A stretch of 64,000 nt of DNA from Isoetes taiwanensis (GCA_021234155.1 JAJEKV010000005.1:2604215-2668214); one strand, 5' to 3'; shown: positions 31,679-45,679, counted from the first letter of the stretch. Translations and numbers: made by a program. Notes: generated by a model not told the origin, from the letters alone.

Positions 31679-32427
31679 AGCACCATTGTAATATATGTTC
31701 GAACACAACATAACAATGTGCAAATCACACTCGATCCCCTCTTCAATGTTTATGCATGTATACAAAGGTTCCTTTAAAAGCCAAATGTAGGTTCTCTAAT
31801 TACCCTTTATAGGGGCAATCCAAAACCCCTTTGTGGTTATCCGATGGCAAGGTACAGATTTGATCCTACAGGTTTAACTTGCACAAGGCAACTAGGATGA
31901 CACAATTGGAGAGCCAAGCAATGCAGCCAACAAGAAAATATCGAAAAAGGCAAAGCTAAGAGAAAAAAACAGAAGCAACACTTTCGGTTTTACCACCGAT
32001 GCGGGAGGTCGTCCCGATAAATTGAAGCTAATAAACTTTTATAAAGGTTGTCCCAGAATGTGATGTCTAAATCCTGAGCCCATTCATATTTCCGACCAAA
32101 CGGTTAAAACGCTTGCATTTCAAGCCAAATATTTTGATCTGTCCATTTCTCTGGTCTTTTTAACTGCAGATGAGCCGCCTTAAGGAGCGCCGCCTTAAGG
32201 AGCTTTTGGCGATGGAAGCTGCATCTATAGATATATCTGGCCACAAAACATATGATGCTAAGATCCCTTTAACTCTTCATTTTACGATTTCTCTGATTTG
32301 ATTTAGCTGCACCCGAGGCCAAGGGGAAGAGAACCGTTCAGCGACCAAGGGAAGAGAGCGTTAGCGGCCGCTAGGCCATCGATAAGTTTCTTGTAATATA
32401 CAAAGCAAATGCCATTTAAAAATAACC
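31679..32427. other. Non-coding between epimerase and array
   Basis: Presumed epimerase 3' flank, then unremarkable DNA. At 32170 a short frame of 43 codons follows an acceptor-like TTTAACTGCAG and contains a direct repeat of CGCCTTAAGGAG. It is not recognised and may be chance. Confidence 0.4.
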
Positions 32428-32859
32428 CATATGCCGTCCCAGGTGGTAACTGCCCTTTGGAACATTCCCAGGCCACCCGATGACACTTCCAAGACCCATT
32501 CCCAGTCCCAAGGCCTGTAAGCACGACTTGCCCTTGGAACGTAACAGAAAGAATGCCAAATTTTGCTTGAAATAGAACAAGGATTTCATGGACTGAAAAA
32601 TGTCATGAATGTATCTAACAGTGTAAATCATGGACAGTATTTCTTCTGTAGGATATCATTGACCTATATGTATGTTTAATAATGCTTGAAATGAGATTGC
32701 AACTGCAGAAAAGACAATTTGTAAGTTTTTATAATGAACAAGATAAATAATTTGATCTCTCATTTCTATGCTAACAAAACATGTATTTCCATTCTTTGCT
32801 TTATTACACTTGTCCTTATCCTTCTGCAGTCCCATCAATCCGAGACATCGGATCGCCAT

Positions 32860-33930
32860 TCTAGAATGGGGCGAGCATGCATGTCTTGCATGCATGCATG
32901 CATGCATGCATGCATGTGGCGCATGCCCTTTCTGGTTGGGAGTTCGCTATTTTAGGCGCGGTTCTGCATCAATGTCTCATCGGCGCTTCCTCTTCTCTCT
33001 CAACAGTACCTTATTCTCTTTTCTTTGAATCCAGGCAAGGGAGGGGCTTCTCCCGCTTGGTTTTAATAATTGGCGTTTCTTTCATCTTTGGGCATGTCCT
33101 TTCTTGGCCTTGGCTCTTCTTTAGCCTTCATCCCGCGACCTTAGGCCCCGATCTCGGTTTTGTTAAGGAAGTCCTTTGGTATTCGGCGGTTTGTTGGTTT
33201 CCACGCCGAGCCCCATTCTAGAATCCCATCGATCCAGAGACATCGGATCGCCATTCTAGAATGGGGCGAGCATGCATCTTGCATGCATGCATGCATGCTG
33301 TGCGCGCATGCCCTTTCGGTTGGGAGTTAAGCTATTTTAGGCGGTTACGCATCAACGTCTCATCGGCGCTCTTCTTTCTCGCCAGGTACCTTATTCTCTT
33401 TTCTTGAACCCACCCTCCCCCCCTTCTTTGTTTATTGTATTTGTTTGTTGGCACGCCAGCGACCAGCCCCTCTATTTGAAGAGGTTTTGTTTTATTGTCG
33501 CGTGACACGCGTGATCAGCCCCTACACTCTGGGAGGTTTGTTTTGTCACGTTTTTTTTTGTGCCAGGTACAGGTTGGCGAGCGGCATCTGTTTCGTCTTC
33601 TCCATTTGTGGGTTTTGGGGGCGATTTCTCTGCCTTACGTTTGTCCAAGCCCTTGCCCTTTGAAGGCTTATCACTAGGGTTTTCCTCGAAAACCGAAGGG
33701 CGGAGTTTTTAATCCCGGTGATAAGCTTTCAGCAGGTACACCAGCCAAACATCTATTAGAATTGTATTTTATGGGGTCCAAATTATATAATTGGATATTC
33801 CCTTTATTTTTCTGGGCAGTTCGCATGTGTGCGGCTACCCACTATCCACCATTGTAGAAAATCTATCGAGATGAATGAGATGCCTAGTCTAGGCGGTTTG
33901 TTAGTTTCATCACGAGCCCCATTCTAGAAT
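32860..33930. repeat. Two adjacent segments bounded by inverted repeats (unit 1)
   Basis: CATTCTAGAATGGGGCGAGC opens a segment at about 32858 and its complement closes it near 33223. The same pair opens again at 33252 and closes near 33930. Each segment begins with a (CATG)n microsatellite and a GCCCTTTC..GGTTGGGAGTT phrase. They look like two related TIR-bearing non-autonomous elements side by side, or one that was tandemly duplicated. Equivalent pairs lie at 42830-43920 and 49908-50980. Confidence 0.6.
32875..32917. repeat. (CATG)n microsatellite, unit 1
   Basis: About ten CATG units with one interruption. A second tract is at 33267-33300. The same tracts in units 2 and 3 (42848-42884, 43242-43293, 49927-49960, 50318-50370) differ in repeat number. 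All frames across it spell artificial Cys-Met-His-Ala strings. Confidence 0.9.
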
Positions 33931-34739
33931 ACTTCTTCCTTTGTCGAACACCAAAGATTTCTTGGGCCAATTCGATAAAAGTCATGGTATCAAGTACTCT
34001 ATTGTCTAGAAGTAGCAATTTGAATTGATTGTCAAAACATGACTTTGAACTATGATTTAAGCCACTTCACCATCCGGCCATGGAGAACAACCCTGCATGC
34101 GCGGCACCTTATTTCAAGTTGTAAATAAGCTGAAAAATGACCTCCTTCATTTTTTCAAACATGTGCACCTTCAATCAATAGGCTTATCTTTGCATTTTGC
34201 TTTTCCATAGGCATGTCCAGTAAATGGGCTTATAATATTCTCAAGCATCAATGATCACGCCCCTACTATAATATCCTAATATCCTGGCAGCCTTCCATCT
34301 TTCTTGGAAGGAAACAATAATTATATGGAAGATTTGTCAACTTAAAACATTGTTTATACGTGCCAAAAGAACTTCCCTTTAGACATAGTTATCAGTGACA
34401 TCTTTTGCAATTGCAATTGACATCGCACTGTAGATAAAATATGAGATATTGAAAACTCAAACTGAGTGGGAAGAGATGACGCCTCTGTTGCTGCAAATCT
34501 ATGGACATGGAAAATTTAGAGTATGATCAAAGTGCGCAGAATGCCGTGGGTACAACCATCTGTTGATATGAGCTTGGAATGGGCACCCTCAAGACTAAAC
34601 ATGCACAACAAATCGCATGTCGCCAAATCTTGATGACATTATTACAGATAGTATGGGTGCCCAGCGTTGCTGGGCATAAGTTGGGGAGTCTTTAAATGTT
34701 TTGGTCATGCATGTTGTTGAATGGTTTTTTGTTGTTAAT

Positions 34740-34801
34740 GAAGAAGTCCATATAAAGTATACTTTGGCACGAAGAAGTCCATATAAAGTATACTTTGGCA
34801 C
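34740..34801. repeat. Exact 31-bp tandem duplication
   Basis: The unit GAAGAAGTCC...CTTTGGCAC is present twice without a mismatch, near the left end of the 2.9-kb insertion. Confidence 0.9.
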
Positions 34802-36263
34802 GTGGCCTTCTCTCTTCATATGCAAATGCCAAAACTATAATCATCAATTATTAAGTGATTCTACAGGTAATTCCAATGCGGATTGGTAACTCATTTGATG
34901 AAATAATATTCGATATTTGTAGTTAGTTTCTAGGTCTCCTTTTTTAATAGGCAAAGTACATGTACATCAAAGCGGATGAGCATTCCAAGCAGCTAAGGAA
35001 ATTTAATGTTAATCTATGTTAATGATTCGTGTGCGTCTTAAGTCCCAAGAAATTCAGTTTCCTTAGAAGATAGTTTGTCTCACAACTATTTAATATTATG
35101 ACAACCTTTCTAAATTAAAATTGAAATCAAGAAGTTCATATGCACAGATATGAGACATTGGAAACTTATGCCCATCTGATCCTTCAACCTGGAAAAAATG
35201 CAAAAGATGTGCAGATTTCTGTCAATTCTTAAAGAATATCTTAAAATCCCTGTTGATTACAATAACATTTACATTTATTTATGCCCTTCTAGAATTTGAT
35301 GTAGTCTTGTTTTGTTCAACGTGCATTGTACATAACAATTTGTTTGCAGCCATTTTACAGCATTTGTTTCAGAGCAAGCTTAGAAAGGAATATCCTTCTC
35401 CAATATTGACATTTGTATTGCAGAATTATTATAATTACTCACCTGCACTATAACCTTATTCAATGTCATGCCAAACTTGTTTACATAACTATGTTGCACG
35501 TGCTCCCTGGCAGCTCTCCCTATGTTTCCAGCTTCTCTCGGGCATTTTAAAAGAAATAACATTGCAAAAGAAAAACTATGCCGCACCGCTTCACATTAAT
35601 AACCTGTTTTTACATGAACAATGCTCTCCTTTGGACAACTGCTATTGCATGCAATTACTGGCCTTCCTGCTGCCATTCCTTCAAGTGGAACAATGCCAAA
35701 GTGCTCATCTTGCCAACAGCAATGTAAATCTTGTTCATAATAACTGGATTTCAAGAATATGAGTGAGTCCCAAGACCATTCATCATTTTTTTATAACTGC
35801 AAGACAATATGCAAGAAGGTTATTTCTTTGAGAGATTGAACATGAATAAATGAACATAACATGCTCATCTATTCCATTTTCAGAAGCTAGCATTGTAACA
35901 CTGCCAAATTTCTTGTACATAGATTGTATATAAAATTTCCTTATTAGAGTGTAAGTTGTGGCTATCTAAGTTTATGAAAAACGAATATGACATACCCAGT
36001 TTGTTGATGCCGGATCATTAACAAACAATCATTAAGTACGCTTCATTTATGCACGAATGCTCAGATTTTGTCTCTTAATAGTGTTTGCTCTTTGACTGCA
36101 CATTTGAAATCTCGCATAATATATGAACACAGATATGCACGATAAAAAGAAATACTCGAAACATTCAGAAATATTGAGAAACAAAATATTTCCTTTGATG
36201 CAAAAAAAAACCCCAAGTAAAGAGGAACCTGATGAAATGGCCTTGAGTAACCATCCGGTCGTT
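34802..36263. other. Non-coding part of the 2.9-kb insertion
   Basis: AT-rich, probably intronic sequence of the captured genes. Short frames only (for example plus 35463-35762), none recognised. Confidence 0.45.
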
Positions 36264-36981
<718 letters not shown>

Positions 36982-37019
36982 TCAACTGCCTGCAACATGT
37001 AAGCTCCTGTAATTTGCTG

Positions 37020-37440
37020 GCATCTAGTGTATAAATCTCTGCTAAGCCTGTCAAAAGTCTACGGGTCGATTATGACAGTGAAGCTAGGAACGATGCCAAA
37101 TGTGTTCATCACCTCATCAAAGCTAGCAAAGGAAGTGCTGAAAACTTCCGACAATATTCTGGCGTCAAGGCCTCCAACCCAGTTCTCCAAAATCATGATA
37201 GCCACGGGCCACGACATGGTGTGGACACCGATGGGCCAGAAATGGCAGGAAAATCAAAAGATCTGCAACACCGAACTGCTGTCTGCAAACAGCCTGAAAC
37301 GGTTCAAGCATATCCGGCAGCACAACATCGCCCAGTTGATCCACACCCTCCAATTCCCTGCCCAGCATTCTACCCCTGTTGTCCTAGGTTTTCCCTTGGG
37401 CACCGTGGCTGCCATGGCCGCCATAGCCACAAAAAACGAA
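37020..37440 (+). pseudogene. Cytochrome P450 N-terminal fragment
   Basis: An open frame of about 140 codons aligns in pattern with the region after the membrane anchor of plant A-type (CYP71-clan-like) P450s: LSKVYGSIMTVKLGTMPNV, SSKLAKEVLKTSDNILASRP, then a GHDMVWTPMGQKWQENQKIC phrase (the WxxxRK helix-C region with R replaced, WQENQK) and TELLSANSLKRF. The I-helix oxygen-binding motif, ExxR and the haem-binding Cys are all missing, so this is a fragment of one exon. The last 20 codons before 37485 run into unrelated T-rich sequence. It lies inside the 2.9-kb insertion. Confidence 0.8.
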
Positions 37441-38599
37441 CAGAACCCTAATACGTCCATTTTTTTTTTTGCTTTTTTTAGCTAACTAAAAGGCTTTTTA
37501 ACGTGACATCATCTACACCGTTGGGTAGATTAATCCGGACCGCCCAATTTAGGCGCCCAGCGTAAGATGATTAGGAACACATCAAAAAACATGCATTTGC
37601 TTATAAGCAAGCAAAGAAATCAACATTCATCTTCATGCTCAAGCAAGCAACTCAAAATCGGGAGATGCAAAATCAGATATTACCATGCAAGGTGAAGTTA
37701 GATTTCTATTGCTCATACAAAGATTAAATGCATAAGTTTAGAAATAGCAAAAAACTGAAAAAATAATGCCTTTGGAGGCTCAAGGACAGGAGTACTCTCA
37801 TCTTTAATCTGTTGAACAGGCACTGCATGGGCAAAAAAAGTACTGCATTACGTACTGCATGGACAAAAAAGCAGATTCTAGCTTATTATGAAGATCAATA
37901 ATCCTTTGCAGTAGCCAGGTAGCATCAACAAGAATAGAAGCTCTGTCCATCCACAAAATCGCATCCCCATATCATCAAAAATCACATCCGGAAGGATATA
38001 ACATTCATATGCATTTGAAAAATCAACACAAATCCTCTGATTAAGGAAAAAATCACTAAAAATCCTATAAAAAAACATCTTTTTGGACTTAAAATCTCAA
38101 CTTGGTAACCTTGGGCACAACAGAAGGAAGTGCATACAGACAGTCAATTAGTTTTCTTCTTCTCCGCCACCCGGCCATGAGACTCTTTGCCAGAAGGCCC
38201 TTCCTAACCTTACCTCTTCCTTGATCCCCTCGACTATTATTTCTCCTTTTTTATAGAGAAAATCAGGGCTGGATTCATAGTTATCTATGGCGTAGCTAAA
38301 CTTTCCAAGTTTTCACTCTTTTACTTTCTAGTATTTGGCTAAAGAGCACGAAGGTTGGTGCAGGCGCGAAAAACGTTAAACTAAAATTATTATTTTTTCT
38401 CCAATTTTTTCCATTTACTTTAGCCAACATTTTTTGAAAATGTGCTAAAAGATCGCCAGATAGCTAAGTTTAACTCTTAAATTATTCCATTTCGAGGACC
38501 TCTAGGGTAAAGGATGATAAAGCCATTATGTAGGCGTCTGCAAGGTGTCTCTAATAGTATTATTGTTATCTTAATATTAAATATTATATGTACTTGATT

Positions 38600-39590
38600 T
38601 TTATTTCGATATTTTTGTTGTTGATTCTAATGGAAAGGGGAAAAAAAGTACCAATTCTGAAACCTAATATAGGTAAACTGATATACCCTAGCATACTTTC
38701 GTCCAAGATGTATGCATTGGTACAAATAGACGCAATTGTTTCACACGTCATCATAGGCAAATGATAAAAGGTACCACTGCAGGGCCACGAGCAAGTCTTG
38801 GGATTAATTTGGCTTTGTGTCATTTTGACCTTTTCCATCTTGGCGTCCCAAAACTTACCAAGGGAGCATGTATCGAGATACTATTTCAAATGAGTATGGT
38901 ACACATCCTTGCTCTATCTGGTGAACCAACCACGCACATTTTCCTTCCAATAGGCTTTAAGGCCGCTATGGACCAAAGTGTGGACTAGGTTTGGAAGTTC
39001 GTGTGTCTCCCATGTGTACCACTTTTGTAGTAAAGTACTTTTCGCTCTAATGCGGTACACTATAGAGTCAAAAATCATGTTTCTTGGCGGAGAATTGGGT
39101 ACAAAACCATGGACTTGACTCTAAGAGCCTTTGTCATAAAGTCCTTCTAGACCCATTCCAAATCTTTCCAAGTGGCGAGAGATATTACCAACCCCATACT
39201 TCCACTCCATATAAAAGCATTGGTTCTATTAAAACCCCGAACAAGTGTACCTGGATATAGGTATCCTAATATATGGTGGTAGACTCTACTCCAAGGTATT
39301 TGTATGGATAAATCACTTGTACATTTTCATCCCGATAAGTGAAGTGCGCCTTTTATATGTCTAATCACGAGGAGTACATTGGTGTTTGCCAAGTTGACCC
39401 GCATTCCAATGTCCCCGACAGAAAGCACTTCACCGCATCCGATGTTTGCTATATACTTTTTGGGGTGTGAGCTAGCGGGTCCATATCATCTGCATATATC
39501 GACTACCTAATGATGTAATCAGTGAGTTGAGGTCCTCTGCTCAATGTGAGGCAAGCCATTCCTCTAGTTGATAAATATACAATCCAAATA
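38600..39590 (-). pseudogene. LINE reverse transcriptase remnant, unit 1
   Basis: Minus strand. SIYADDMDPLAHTPKSI (about 39466-39515) is the catalytic YADD box of a non-LTR reverse transcriptase. It is followed in broken frames by LGVE, WKDLE-like and FQTWSTLW-like phrases and, at 38770-38840, TFYHLPMMTCETI. The order fits the C-terminal half of RT and the region after it. There are many stops. The same remnant is in units 2 and 3. This LINE differs from the one at 61.6-63.7 kb. Confidence 0.65.
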
Positions 39591-40158
39591 CCATATGGGA
39601 CAGTTGATGCACTGCTTGCATTCATCATGAAACCAATTGTTTATGGGGAAGGTAAATTTGTGTGATGGTCTCATAGGATATTCTTTAGCATATCCAAAAA
39701 CCACACCCTCTAGCCCTAAGGGTATGCCCTTCGGACATATAAAGAATAAATATATTAGCTACTACTATATGCACTATGTAAGTCAGCGAGGGAATGCGAG
39801 GCTGGTGCCGTTGCCAACCACCCCTACGAGGGTGTAATGCATCGTTCGATGAATTACCGAACGTAATAAATGTTTTGTTTGATTATGTTCAAGGCCCACG
39901 TATACCTGCCACCAGAGGTAGAAGAAGAAGATGAAAATGATAGGAGCATTCATTTGTGTATCATTTTGAAACATCCATGTGTGCATCTATGCATTTCGAA
40001 CATCTGATTCATTCTGTAAATCTGTTCCTATGAAGATCGAACAGGATAAAGCTCTTGGGCTGGAGCTGGCAAAGACTACAACACTTAAACTATAGCATGG
40101 CTACAATGTGCAACTTACTTTTGAGAGAAAAGGATTGTTTTTCTATAACCCATTCCAT

Positions 40159-40398
40159 TGTTGGGAATTGATATTCTTGTGTTGAGAAGTGGAGTCCCTG
40201 TCACGTTTGAGTCTGCCATAAAAGCTTAGGGTTTAGGTAGACGGTTGATTCCAGAATTAGGGGAAGCTATTATTGGTGTATTCCTGAATCTTAGGAGCTC
40301 GGTGTGGTTTCTATTCACGCCTCAAGAGCTATGTATAAATCAGTTGATTGAAATAGAGGATTCAACCTTTTTGTGTCTTTTCATTCTCTCATTTTCCA
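40159..40398 (+). mobile_element. Copia LTR, unit 1
   Basis: Starts TGTTGGGAATTGATATTCTT and ends TTTTCCA. It is almost identical to the LTRs at 47223 and 56756. Immediately downstream the primer site reads TGGTATCGTAGC instead of TGGTATCAGAGC, one of the CAG-word changes. Confidence 0.9.
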
Positions 40399-42410
40399 TT
40401 ATGGTATCGTAGCTGGGATTATACTTGAAAGCATTTGATTGATCTGGGCTAGGGGAAAGCAGAATGGAGAGGATCGAAAAGCTAGCTCATGGCAACGCCT
40501 TCTACTAGTTTATAAAAGTGAGAGGGAAGCTATCAGCAAAAGGTTTGTGGCAGATAGTGTCTGGGGAGGAATCACGTCCCGTTCTTAAAGCCCAAACACT
40601 CACCAAAGGTGCATGAGGGTTAAAGGAGAATCATTGAAACCGTGAGTGAGTCCGATAAGCAAGCGTTGCTTAATTAAATGGCTTCAGAAGGATTGGGAAG
40701 CAAAGAATCCGATGATGAGGTATTTGGATGATACCCTCATAGCTCAGGTGGAAGCAGCTGAAACAGGGAAGAACTTGCAAAGATGTATACGAAGAAGCAT
40801 TTTTCTCAACAGGTAAATTTGTATGCCATAATTTTTTCAACCAAATTGAAGGATTGTGGGTCAGTGAGGAGTTCATCTTCAAGATCAAGGCGGCGTCCCC
40901 CTGGCGAGAGGCATGCAAAAGGGCCTCGATGATGATCCGTAGCGGGGGCATTATTGCTAGGACTTCCCTCATCCTACAACAATGTTAAGAATCTCATTGG
41001 ATCTCACACGAGCATATTGAAGTAGAATGGGCATGTCAACAAATCCTTATGGAGGAAGCAAACCAGGCAGGTGCAACAGCAGGAGAAAAGCAATCTGGGG
41101 TCAAAGAGGGACAAGCACTTGTTGGTAAGCATGATGGAGTAGAGACACGCAAGTGTTATAATTGCAACAAGATAGGCCACATTGCTCGAGATTGTAGTGA
41201 GCTAGACCGAAGGAAGAAGAGACGAAAAGAAATTGATGGAAATGATTCTAAGAAGATGAAAAAGAAGCAGGCACATGTATATAAGGCTTCGAAGGCAGCT
41301 TCTTCAAGTGATACACACTCCACTAGCACGAGCAGTGACTGCATGGTCTACGTGACTCGAGCATTCATGGCACAGGCAGAATCTGCAGAGAACAAGCAGT
41401 CCATGAAATTCATTTTCCTGATGGCAGTCAAGGTATTGAAAATAGTGATGTTTGTGTTTGTCCACCTTTTTACCAAACTTTGCATTACGGTAAAAGTCAC
41501 GTTGGATTCAACACCACATTGTGCTCTCTGGGACACATCCCATCATGGCCTGATTGCAGAGCTTGCAAAAGGGGTTTGGTACCTTGACTCGGGCATAAGC
41601 GACTACATGACAGGCAAAAGAGAGTACTTTGAAGAGTTTATTTGTCAATTTCTAAGATGGATGATGCCCAATTATTTATCACCTTTGGGGGAGGCAAATG
41701 CCTGATAAAGAATGCAGACAATGCAGTACTTGGTAGGGGTGACGAGAAGAAAACCTACACAAGCTAAGTTGGTGCAAAAACAAGTATACAGCCCTGGCTG
41801 CCAGCACCAATGACACCAATCAGATTTGGCATGAGAGGCTCATGCATGTAAATTTCCCGTTGCTTAAGAAGATGCGGGCAGGGAGCTTTGTTATGGATAT
41901 GCCAAAGTTCAAGGTGCCTCAAGGAATCTATGAGGGATGTTCCCGTGGCAAGCTGAGTCGTAAGCCATACAAGAAAATGAAGAGTAACAGAGCTACTAAA
42001 CCTCTCGATCTTGTGCATATGGATGTATGGGACCCAGCTCGCGTTAGATCCATAGGTGGCTCGCAATATTTCCTGCTGGTCATCCATGATTTCACCTGGA
42101 AAAATTGGGTGTTCTTTATGGCACTGAAGTCTGATGCATTTGCATATTTCCAGCAGTGGCAAAATGTTGCAGAAACTTTCATTGAACGAAAGGTTAAAAC
42201 TATCCGTACTGATCAAGGTGGCAAGTTCATCAGTTGAGAGTTTGATGCATATCTGCAGGACCGTGGGATATGCCATGAAACATCTGTAGCTCATGAACAT
42301 CAACAAAATGGAGTTGTAGAGCGGAAGAACTGCACTGTTCTGGAATGTGCTCGATCTTTCCTGCTGTCCAAAGGCTTACATTACAGGTTCTGGGCAGAAG
42401 CAGTCAATAA
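40399..42410 (+). pseudogene. Copia gag-protease-integrase, truncated copy (unit 1)
   Basis: Gag is broken by several shifts before 41049. From 41049 to 41705 one frame carries the zinc knuckle CYNCNKIGHIARDC and the protease motif WYLDSGISDYM. A second frame (41842-42237) carries the integrase zinc finger (WHERLMHVNFPLLKK), LVHMDVWDP and IRTDQGGKF. Then comes an in-frame TGA, followed by HQQNGVVERKN. The copy stops abruptly at the junction with unit 2. No RT. Confidence 0.85.
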
Positions 42411-42829
42411 GTGACTCATATGCCGTCCCAGGTGGTAACTGCCCTTTGGAACATTCCCAGGCCACCCGATGACACTTCCAAGACCCAGTCCCAGTCCCAA
42501 GGCCTGTAAGCACGACTTGCCCTTGGAACGTAACAGAAAGAATGCCAAATTTTGCTTGAAATAGAACAAGGATGTCATGAATGTATCTAACAGTGTAAAT
42601 CATGGACAGTATTTCTTCTGTAGGATATCATTGACCTATATGTATGTTTAATAATGCTTGAAATGAGATTGCAACTGCAGAAAAGACAAAATTGTAAGTT
42701 TTTATAATGAACAAGATAAATAATTTGATCTCTCATTTCTATGCTAACAAAACATGTATTTCCATTCTTTGCTTTATTACACTTGTCCTTATCCTTCTGC
42801 AGTCCCATCAATCCGAGACATCGGATCGC

Positions 42830-43920
42830 CATTCTAGAATGGGGCGAGCATGCATGTCTTGCATGCATGCATGCATGCATGCATGTGGCGCATGCCCTTT
42901 CTGGTTGGGAGTTCGCTATTTTAGGCGCGGTTCTGCATCAATGTCTCATCGGCGCTTCCTCTTCTCTCTCAGCAGTACCTTATTCTCTTTTCTTTGAATC
43001 CAGGCAAGGGAGGGGCTTCTCCCTGCTTGGTTTGGCCAATTTGGCGTTTCTTTCATGTTGTGGCATGTCCTTTCTTGGCCTTGGCTCTTCTTTAGCCTTC
43101 ATCCTGTGACCTTCGTCCTCGATCTCAGTTTTGTTAAGGAAGTCCTTTCGTATTCGAGCGGTTTGTTGGTTTCACGCGAGCCCCATTCTAGAATCCCATC
43201 GATCCGAGACATCGGATCGCCATTCTAGAATGGGGCGAGCATGCATGTCTTGCATGCATGCATGTCTTTGCATGCATGCATGCATGCATGCGGCGCATGC
43301 CCTTTCTGGTTGGGAGTTCGCTATTTTAGGCGCGGTTCTGCATCAACGTCTCATCGGCACTTCCTCTTCTTTCTCAGCAGTACCTTATTCTCTTTTCTTC
43401 GAACCCACCCTCCCCCCCTTCTTTGTTTATTGTATTTGTCGCTTGGCACGCGTGACCAGCCCCTCTATTTGAAGAGGTTTTTGTTTTATTGTCGCGTGAC
43501 ACGCGTGATCAGCCCCTACACTTTGGGAGGTTTGTTTTGTCACGTTTTTTTTGTGCCAGGTACAGGTTGGCGAGCGGCATCTGTTTCGTCTTCTCCATTC
43601 GTGGGTTTTGGGAGCGATTTCTCTGCCTTATGTTTGTCCAAGCCCCTTGCCGAAGGCTTATCACTAGGGTTTTTCCTCGAAAACCCGAAAGGGCGGGGTT
43701 TTTTAATCCCGGTGATAAGCTTTCAGCAGGTACACCAGCCAAACATCTATTAGAATTGTATTTTATGGGGTCCAAATTATATAATTGGATATTCCCTTTA
43801 TTTTTCTAGGCAGTTCGCATGTGTGCGGCTACCCACTATCCACCATTGTAGAAAATCTATTGAGATGAATGAGAAGCCTAGTCTAGGCGGTTTGTTAGTT
43901 TCATGCGAGCCCCATTCTAG
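42830..43920. repeat. TIR-bounded CATG-rich segments, unit 2
   Basis: Counterpart of 32860-33930. Here the closing repeat (GCGAGCCCCATTCTAGAAT) is perfect near 43176-43196 and 43902-43922. Inside the second segment an inverted pair GCTTATCACTAGGG/CCCGGTGATAAGC encloses about 40 bases (43656-43719). Confidence 0.6.
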
Positions 43921-45679
43921 AATACTTCTTCCTTGTCGAACACCAAAGATTTCTTCAGGCCAATTCCGATAAAGTCATGGTATCAAGTACTCTATTGTCT
44001 AGAAGTAGCAATTTGAATTGATTGTCAAAACATGACTTTGAACTATGATTTAAGCCACTTCACCATCCGGCCATGGAGAACAACCCTGCATGCGCGGCAC
44101 CTTATTTCAAGTTGTAAATAAGCTGAAAAATGACCTCCCTTCATTTTTCAAACATGTGCACCTTCAATCAATAGGCTTATCTTTGCATTTTGCTTTTCCA
44201 TAGGCATGTCCAGTAAATGGGCTTATAATATTCTCAAGCATCAATGATCACGCCCCTACTATAATATCCTAATATCCTGGCAGCCTTCCATCTTTCTTGG
44301 AAGGAAACAATAATTATATGGAAGATTTGTCAACTTAAAACATTGTTTATACGTGCCAAAAGAACTTCCCTTTAGACATAGTTATCAGTGACATCTTTTG
44401 CAATTGCAATTGACATCGCACTGTAGATAAAATATGAGATATTGAAAACTCAAACTGAGTGGGAAGAAATGACACCTCTGTTGCTGCAAATCTATGGACA
44501 TGGAAAATTTAGAGTATGATCAAAGTGCGCAGAATGCCGTGGGTACAACCATCTGTTGATATGAGCTTGGAATGGGCACCCTCAAGACTAAACATGCACA
44601 ACAAATCGCATGTCGCCAAATCTTGATGACATTATTACAGATTAGGAACTTGATAGAGCATCACCAAATACATGCATTTGCTTATAAGCAAGCAAAGAAA
44701 TCAACATTCATCTTCATGCTCAAGCAAGCAACTCAAAATCGGGAGATGCAAAATCAGATATTACCATGCAAGGTGAAGTTAGATTTCTATTGCTCATACA
44801 AAGATTAAATGCATAAGTTTAGAAATAGCAAAAAACTGAAAAAATAATGCCTTTGGAGGCTCAGGGACAGGAGTACTCTCATCTTTAATCTGTTGAACAG
44901 GCACTGCATGGGCAAAAAAAGTACTGCATTACGTACTGCATGGACAAAAAAGCAGATTCTAGCTTATTATGAAGATCAATAATCCTTTGCAGTAGCCAGG
45001 TAGCATCAACAAGAATAGAAGCTCTGTCCATCCACAAAATCGCATCCCCATATCATCAAAAATCCTGTCAGAAGGATATAACATTCATGCAGCTGAAAAA
45101 ATCAACACAAATCCTACAGTGTGAAAAATCACTAAAAATCCTATAAAAAAACATCTTTTTGGACTTAAGATCTCAACTTGGTAACCTTGGGCACAACAGA
45201 AGGAAGTGCATACAGACAGTCAATTAGTTTTCTTCTTCTCCGCCACCCGGCCATGAGACTCTTTGCCAGAAGGCCCTTCCTAACCTTACCTCTTCCTTGA
45301 TCCCCTCGACTATTATTTCTCCTTTTTATAGAAAATCGTATCTGGATTCATAGTTATCTATGGCGTAGCTAAACTTTCCAAGTTTTCACTCTTTTACTTT
45401 CTAGTATTTGGCTAAAGAGCACGAAGGTTGGTGCAGGCGCGAAAAACGTTAAACTAAAATTATTATTTTTTCTCCAATTTTTTCCATTTACTTTAGCCAA
45501 CATTTTTTGAAAATGTGCTAAAAGATCGCCAGATAGCTAAGTTTAACTCTTAAATTATTCCATTTCGAGGACCTCTAGGGTAAAGGATGATAAAGCCATT
45601 ATGTAGGCGTCTGCAAGGTGTCTCTAATAGTATTATTGTTATCTTAATATTAAATATTATATGTACTTGATTTTTATTT
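43921..45679. other. Non-coding part of array unit 2
   Basis: AT-rich and nearly identical to 33930-34649 plus 37572-38600 of unit 1 and to 50980-52720 of unit 3. No open frame is shared as a convincing protein. Confidence 0.5.

Noticed and set aside
32877-33028. Open frames spelling Cys-Met-His-Ala repeats, also in units 2 and 3
   Set aside because: They are translations of the (CATG)n microsatellite. All frames are open there, and there is no family resemblance.
38584-38838. 84-codon minus-strand frame as an independent gene
   Set aside because: It lies in the tail of the LINE remnant and is repeated with the array units.
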